From: Hyphomicrobiales bacterium
GTDB lineage: Bacteria; Pseudomonadota; Alphaproteobacteria; Rhizobiales; Xanthobacteraceae
Length of the DNA: 8,867 nt
Direction: 5' to 3'
Assembly (NCBI GenBank): GCA_021730825.1
Contig: JAKFYO010000227.1
Span: 1 to 8,867, forward strand
Both the position numbers and the translations under genes were made by a program. The notes beneath the pieces were generated by a model that saw only the letters and a program-made list of their open reading frames with translations, had not been told where the DNA came from and did not search any database. Positions 5,549-8,867 of this stretch are shown here, one piece after another (the stretch's first letter is position 1; the number at the start of each line of letters is the position of its first letter).

Positions 5549-6546
5549 TGAAGCTCGCATCGTTGAAGGAAGGCCGCGACGGGCGGCTGGTGATCGTTTC
5601 GCGCGATCTCACGCGCTACGCCGATGCCGCGGCGAGCTTGCAGGTGGCGCTCGAGAATTGGGACGAAGCCGAGCCCGAGCTTCGCGGAATCGCGGAAGCG
5701 CTCGAAGCCGGCAAGGTCGAAGATTATCCGTTTAATCCGGAAGAATGCGACGCACCCTTGCCGCGTTCTTACGGGTGGGCGGACGGCTCGGCTTACGTCA
5801 ATCACGTCGAGTTGGTGCGTAAGGCGCGCAACGCAGAGATGCCGCAAAGCTTCTGGACCGACGCGCTCATGTATCGCGGCGGTTCGGACCGGTTTCTCGG
5901 ACCCCGCGAGCCGTCGAAATTCGCGGATGCCGCTTGGGGTATCGACTTTGAAGCCGAAGTCGCAGTCATAGTCGATGACGTTCCGATGGGGATCAGCCCG
6001 GAGGAGGCGCGTGAGGAAATTCTGCTCGTGCTGCTCGTAAACGATGTCAGCTTGCGAAACCTTATTCCCGGTGAGCTCGCCAAGGGCTTCGGCTTCTTCC
6101 AATCGAAAGCGCCGACCGCGTTTTCGCCCGTTGCGGTTACACCCGACGAACTGGGTGACGCGTGGGATGGCGGCACGCTGAACCTGCCGCTCATGTCCTA
6201 TGTAAACGGCAAGCTGTTCGGAAAGCCGAACGCAAAAACCGATATGACGTTCGACTTCGGCAAGCTGATCGCGCATGCCGCGCGCACTCGCCCGCTCTCC
6301 GCTGGAATGATCATCGGCTCCGGCACGGTCTCGAACAAAGACGCCGGCGGCGGGCCGGGCAAAACGATAGAAGAGGGCGGCGTCGGCTACTCCTGCATTG
6401 CCGAAATCCGCGCGGTAGAAACGATCCGCAACGGCAAACCCTCGACCCCGTTCCTTTCGTTCGGCGACCGCGTGAAAATCGAAATGCTCGACGCGCATGG
6501 AGAATCCATTTTCGGCGCGATCGATCACAAAGTGGAAAAGGCGTGA
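5548..6546 (+). CDS. fahA: Fumarylacetoacetate hydrolase (fumarylacetoacetase)
   Basis: A 332-aa protein of the FAH family that splits fumarylacetoacetate into fumarate and acetoacetate, the last step of the homogentisate route. It is the shorter bacterial type rather than the 420-aa animal type. An N-terminal domain (about 1-75) precedes the FAH catalytic domain. The metal-binding residues are visible as FEAEVAV (134-140; E135 and E137) and VLLVNDVSLRN (161-171; D166). FFQSKAPTAFSPVAVTPDEL (183-202) contains K187, matching the catalytic-site lysine of mouse FAH, and GMIIGSGTVSN (253-263) is the family glycine motif. ATG at 5548 shares its A with the hmgA TAA (TAATG). Related FAH-fold enzymes act on other substrates, such as acylpyruvates, but the position between hmgA and the rest of the operon makes fumarylacetoacetate the likely substrate. 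The TGA overlaps the next ATG by one base. Confidence 0.94.
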   Translation: MKLASLKEGRDGRLVIVSRDLTRYADAAASLQVALENWDEAEPELRGIAEALEAGKVEDYPFNPEECDAPLPRSYGWADGSAYVNHVELVRKARNAEMPQSFWTDALMYRGGSDRFLGPREPSKFADAAWGIDFEAEVAVIVDDVPMGISPEEAREEILLVLLVNDVSLRNLIPGELAKGFGFFQSKAPTAFSPVAVTPDELGDAWDGGTLNLPLMSYVNGKLFGKPNAKTDMTFDFGKLIAHAARTRPLSAGMIIGSGTVSNKDAGGGPGKTIEEGGVGYSCIAEIRAVETIRNGKPSTPFLSFGDRVKIEMLDAHGESIFGAIDHKVEKA

Positions 6547-7493
6547 TGGCGAATTTTGCTTCGACTGGCGACCTCTCGGAAAAGAAAGTCACCTTCGAGG
6601 AGATCGGCCGCGATCTCTATGCCTTCACCGCGGAGGGCGATCCGAATTCCGGAATCATCGTCGGCGACGACGGTGTGATGGTGATCGACGCGCAGGCGAC
6701 GCCGGTGATGGCGAAAGACGTTATCGAGCGCGTGAAGAAAGTCACCGGCAAGCCGATCACGCATGTGCTGCTCACGCACTACCACGCGGTGCGCGTGCTG
6801 GGCGCCTCCGCCTACAATGCGAAAGCGATCCTCGCTTCCGATGCGACCCGCGATCTGATCGTCGAGCGCGGCAAGCAGGATATGGATTCGGAGATTGGCC
6901 GGTTCCCGCGCCTGTTCCGGGCGCAGGAATCGATTCCCGGTTTGACCTGGCCCACCATGACGTTTCCCAAAGAAATGACGGTCTGGCTTGGCAAGCGCGA
7001 GGTTAAAATCCGTCACATTGGCCGCGGCCACACCGCAGGCGACCTCGTGGCTTATGTGCCGGATGCGAACGTGGTCTTTTCGGGCGATCTCGTCGAATAT
7101 CACTCGGCCTGTTACTGCGGCGACGCGCATCTCAAGGATTGGCCTACGACGCTGAATAACCTAGCTGAATTCGGCGCGGCCGCGCTGGTTCCGGGCCGGG
7201 GTGCCGCATTGAAAAGTGCGGCGCAGGTGACCGACGGCATCAAGCTGACTAAGGCGTTTTTATCCGATCTTTACGGCAGCATCGTACCGGTCGCGGCGAA
7301 AGGCGGAACGTTAAAAGACGCATGGAACGCGGCCCGCGCGGCGATGGACACAAAATACGCAACATTCGCGATCTACGAGCATTGTATGCCGTTCAATGTT
7401 TCGCGGGCCTACGACGAGGCGCGGGGGATCGACCATCCGGTGATCTGGACCGCCGAACGCGACCGCGAAATGTGGAAGGCACTACAAGGTTAA
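6546..7493 (+). CDS. Metallo-beta-lactamase-fold protein with altered metal site
   Basis: A 315-aa protein of the metallo-beta-lactamase fold, close to the SoxH-like/quinoprotein-relay hydrolases by general layout. Strands IIVGDDGVMVIDAQATP (37-53) lead to THYHAVRVLGA (77-87), where the family motif HxHxDH should be: H78 and H80 are present but Asp and second His are V82 and R83. GRGHTAGD (159-166) keeps the third site-1 histidine (H162) and FSGDLVEYH (178-186) the bridging Asp181. The usual final GH is R218 in LVPGRGA. Site 1 thus looks intact and site 2 absent, so it may bind a single metal or have a changed chemistry. The frame is open far upstream, but the ATG at 6546 was chosen: it overlaps the fahA TGA (TGATG) and has AAAAGG four bases before it. 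The substrate is unknown; the operon suggests a role near homogentisate breakdown, for example hydrolysis of a side product. Confidence 0.85.
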   Translation: MANFASTGDLSEKKVTFEEIGRDLYAFTAEGDPNSGIIVGDDGVMVIDAQATPVMAKDVIERVKKVTGKPITHVLLTHYHAVRVLGASAYNAKAILASDATRDLIVERGKQDMDSEIGRFPRLFRAQESIPGLTWPTMTFPKEMTVWLGKREVKIRHIGRGHTAGDLVAYVPDANVVFSGDLVEYHSACYCGDAHLKDWPTTLNNLAEFGAAALVPGRGAALKSAAQVTDGIKLTKAFLSDLYGSIVPVAAKGGTLKDAWNAARAAMDTKYATFAIYEHCMPFNVSRAYDEARGIDHPVIWTAERDREMWKALQG

Positions 7494-7510
7494 CTTCAGA
7501 GAGAAGAACG

Positions 7511-7969
7511 ATGCGCGCTATTTTCGCTTTCTTGTTCGTCATTGCATTTGCCGCTTCCGCCTCGGCGCAGTCTCAAAAGGCCAAGTCGCGTGAAGAGCTG
7601 ATGCAACAAGTATTGCAGGCGGCACTCGGCGACATTCAGAATGCACGTTGCGGCAGCGATCGCTGCGCACCTGCTACAGCGGAAGAAAAGAAAAATCCGC
7701 CTCTGACGCTTTCGGAAACCAGCCAAGTGCTCGGCCGTGGGTTGTTCAGCGGCGGGGCCGACATCTGCGGGCTCGAATGGAGCAAACGCAATTACGAACC
7801 GATGATGGCTTACTGGCGGAAGCAAAAGAAAACCGAACGTCAGCTTACCCTGATCAGTATCGTGCATCAGATCGGCATGCAGCAGATCCAGAAGCAAATC
7901 GGCACGAACTGCCCGGCCGAGATGAAGAAGGATGTGGAATCCAAACTCGATTTTAAACCTCAAGGTTAA
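7511..7969 (+). CDS. Small exported four-cysteine protein of unknown function
   Basis: A 152-aa protein I do not recognise. Residues 1-19 are a clear Sec signal peptide: Arg2, a hydrophobic core IFAFLFVIAFAA and a signal peptidase I site ASA-Q after residue 19, so the mature part of about 133 aa should be periplasmic or secreted. It is rich in Lys, Gln and Glu, probably mostly helical (REELMQQVLQAALGDIQNA, 27-45; the region 107-130), and has four cysteines (C47, C52, C86, C134) that could form two disulfides. No enzyme motif, lipobox or membrane helix after the signal is seen. The start at 7511 has an AG-rich ribosome site (GAGAAG), 17 nt after the metallo-beta-lactamase-fold gene; it ends 15 nt before the monooxygenase gene, so it is embedded in the catabolic operon although that pathway is cytosolic. 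The frame is open upstream to 7322, inside the preceding gene, but the signal peptide fixes the start. Confidence 0.82.
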   Translation: MRAIFAFLFVIAFAASASAQSQKAKSREELMQQVLQAALGDIQNARCGSDRCAPATAEEKKNPPLTLSETSQVLGRGLFSGGADICGLEWSKRNYEPMMAYWRKQKKTERQLTLISIVHQIGMQQIQKQIGTNCPAEMKKDVESKLDFKPQG

Positions 7970-7984
7970 GAGCGCTCGGGGGCG

Positions 7985-8867
7985 ATGGCAGAACGCAAGT
8001 CGGTTTATCAGTTCGGTTATCGCCGCAGCGCAGATCAGGATTCGAAAAATCCGGTTCGCCGTCCCGTCGTGATCGTCGGTGCCGGTCCGGTCGGGCTGAC
8101 TGCGGCAATCGATCTCGCGCAGCGCGGGATTGCTTCGGTCGTGCTCGACGACGCGGACCGTATCGGCGAAGGCTCGCGCGCGATCTGCTTTTCGAAACGC
8201 TCGCTTGAGATCATGGATCGTCTCGGCCTTGGCGAACGTCTGGTCGAAAAGGGCGTGACCTGGAAAGTCGGTAAAGTCTTTCTCGGCGAGCATCAGGTTT
8301 ATGCTTTCGACCTGCTGCCGGAGGCCGGTCACAAGATGCCGGCCTTCATCAATCTCCAGCAGTATTATCTCGAAGGCTATCTGGTTGAGCGCGCAGCCGA
8401 ATTGCCTCTGATTGAGCTCCGCTGGCGCAATCGCGTCACGGCGGTGGAGCGCCACAACGACTTCGCCCGTCTCACCATCGAAACGCCGGAAGGCGAGTAC
8501 CAACTCGATGCCGATTGGTGCCTCGCCTGCGACGGTGCGCGCTCGAAGGTGCGCGATTGCCTCGGTTTGAAATTCGAGGGCCACACCTTCGAAGAGCGCT
8601 TCCTGATCGCGGATGTGAAAATGTCCGCCGAGTATCCGACCGAACGCTGGTTCTGGTTCGATCCGCCGTTCCATTCCGGCCAGTCGGCACTTCTGCATCG
8701 CCAGCCAGATAATGTCTGGCGCATCGATCTTCAGCTCGGCCCCGACGCCGATCCGGAAGAAGAAAAGAAGCCGGAGCGCGTGCTCCCGCGTCTGAAGCGC
8801 ATGCTCGGCGACCGCAAATTCGAACTCGAATGGGTTTCGGTTTATCGCTTCAACTGCGCGCGGCTGA
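7985..8867 (+). CDS. FAD-dependent aromatic monooxygenase (N-terminal 294 residues, cut by window edge)
   Basis: The start of a group A flavin monooxygenase (PHBH/MhpA-like fold); 294 codons are present and the frame is open at the right edge. RRPVVIVGAGPVGLTAAIDL (25-44) is the Rossmann dinucleotide motif with GAGPVG at 32-37, ending in an acidic residue (VVLDD, 52-56) that binds the FAD ribose. RAICFSKRSLEIMDRLGL (65-82) is typical of the MhpA/PobA branch. CDGARSKVRDCLGL (182-195) is the DG motif shared by FAD/NAD(P)H hydroxylases. Such enzymes add one oxygen to a phenolic ring using NAD(P)H; the exact substrate cannot be read from the sequence. At the end of a homogentisate operon it may make homogentisate or gentisate from a monohydroxylated aromatic acid. 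ATG at 7985 is preceded by GGGGG two bases away. About half of the usual 520-560 aa is missing beyond the window. Confidence 0.88.
   Translation, partial: MAERKSVYQFGYRRSADQDSKNPVRRPVVIVGAGPVGLTAAIDLAQRGIASVVLDDADRIGEGSRAICFSKRSLEIMDRLGLGERLVEKGVTWKVGKVFLGEHQVYAFDLLPEAGHKMPAFINLQQYYLEGYLVERAAELPLIELRWRNRVTAVERHNDFARLTIETPEGEYQLDADWCLACDGARSKVRDCLGLKFEGHTFEERFLIADVKMSAEYPTERWFWFDPPFHSGQSALLHRQPDNVWRIDLQLGPDADPEEEKKPERVLPRLKRMLGDRKFELEWVSVYRFNCARL

Noticed and set aside
5485..6528. Long minus-strand open frame (347 codons) opposite fahA
   Set aside because: Antisense shadow of fahA; it is rich in Arg, Asp, Ala and Val with no recognisable domain and has no ribosome site.
6162..6545. N-terminal extension of the metallo-beta-lactamase-fold frame into fahA
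   Set aside because: It reads fahA in another frame; family homology begins after the ATG at 6546, which overlaps the fahA stop and has its own ribosome site.
7485..7969. Identical CAAGGTTAA at the ends of two successive genes (7485-7493 and 7961-7969)
   Set aside because: Both proteins end in Gln-Gly-stop; nine shared bases are explained by chance plus the same two codons, and no further similarity extends from them.
7496..8698. Long minus-strand open frame (400 codons) opposite the exported protein and monooxygenase genes
   Set aside because: It spans two well-supported plus-strand genes and has no recognisable motif. The plus-strand signal peptide and FAD motifs are decisive.

Overview
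The window looks like chromosomal DNA from an alphaproteobacterium, most likely of the Hyphomicrobiales (Bradyrhizobium/Rhodopseudomonas/Afipia type). This is an inference from the roughly 60% GC content, the betaine-lipid gene pair btaA-btaB behind a PhoB-type box, the style of the homogentisate operon, and dense gene packing with 1-nt stop/start overlaps. No phage, transposase, CRISPR, tRNA or rRNA gene is seen.

Layout. The left half is on the minus strand. Reading leftwards from 4085 it contains a MarR-family regulator and a PaiB-like flavin-binding protein (3-nt gap). A 237-nt intergenic stretch follows, with two large palindromic repeats and a PhoB box. Next come btaA and btaB (synthesis of the phosphorus-free lipid DGTS), then maiA (maleylacetoacetate isomerase), and finally the first 27 codons of an exported protein. 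The right half is on the plus strand from 4175: hmgA (homogentisate dioxygenase), fahA (fumarylacetoacetase), an atypical metallo-beta-lactamase-fold protein, a small exported four-cysteine protein of unknown function, and an FAD monooxygenase cut by the window edge. These five genes are separated by 17 nt at most, with two 1-nt overlaps, so they look like one operon.

How the genes work together. HmgA, MaiA and FahA are the three steps from homogentisate to fumarate plus acetoacetate (tyrosine/phenylacetate breakdown). The MarR regulator is divergent from hmgA and is the obvious candidate to control it. The monooxygenase may feed a hydroxylated aromatic into the route. BtaA and BtaB form an independent phosphate-starvation function that sits between maiA and the rest of the pathway. 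maiA starts only 31 nt after btaB on the same strand.

Most interesting signals: (1) two adjacent palindromes of one repeat family in opposite orientation, each with a 16-bp inner stem and a 3-nt bulge at the same place, one of which supplies the stop codon of the paiB-like gene; (2) a metallo-beta-lactamase-fold protein that keeps the site-1 metal ligands but has lost the site-2 ligands; (3) a well-matched PhoB box before btaA; (4) maiA placed behind the Pho-controlled lipid genes. I found no clearly new multi-gene system.
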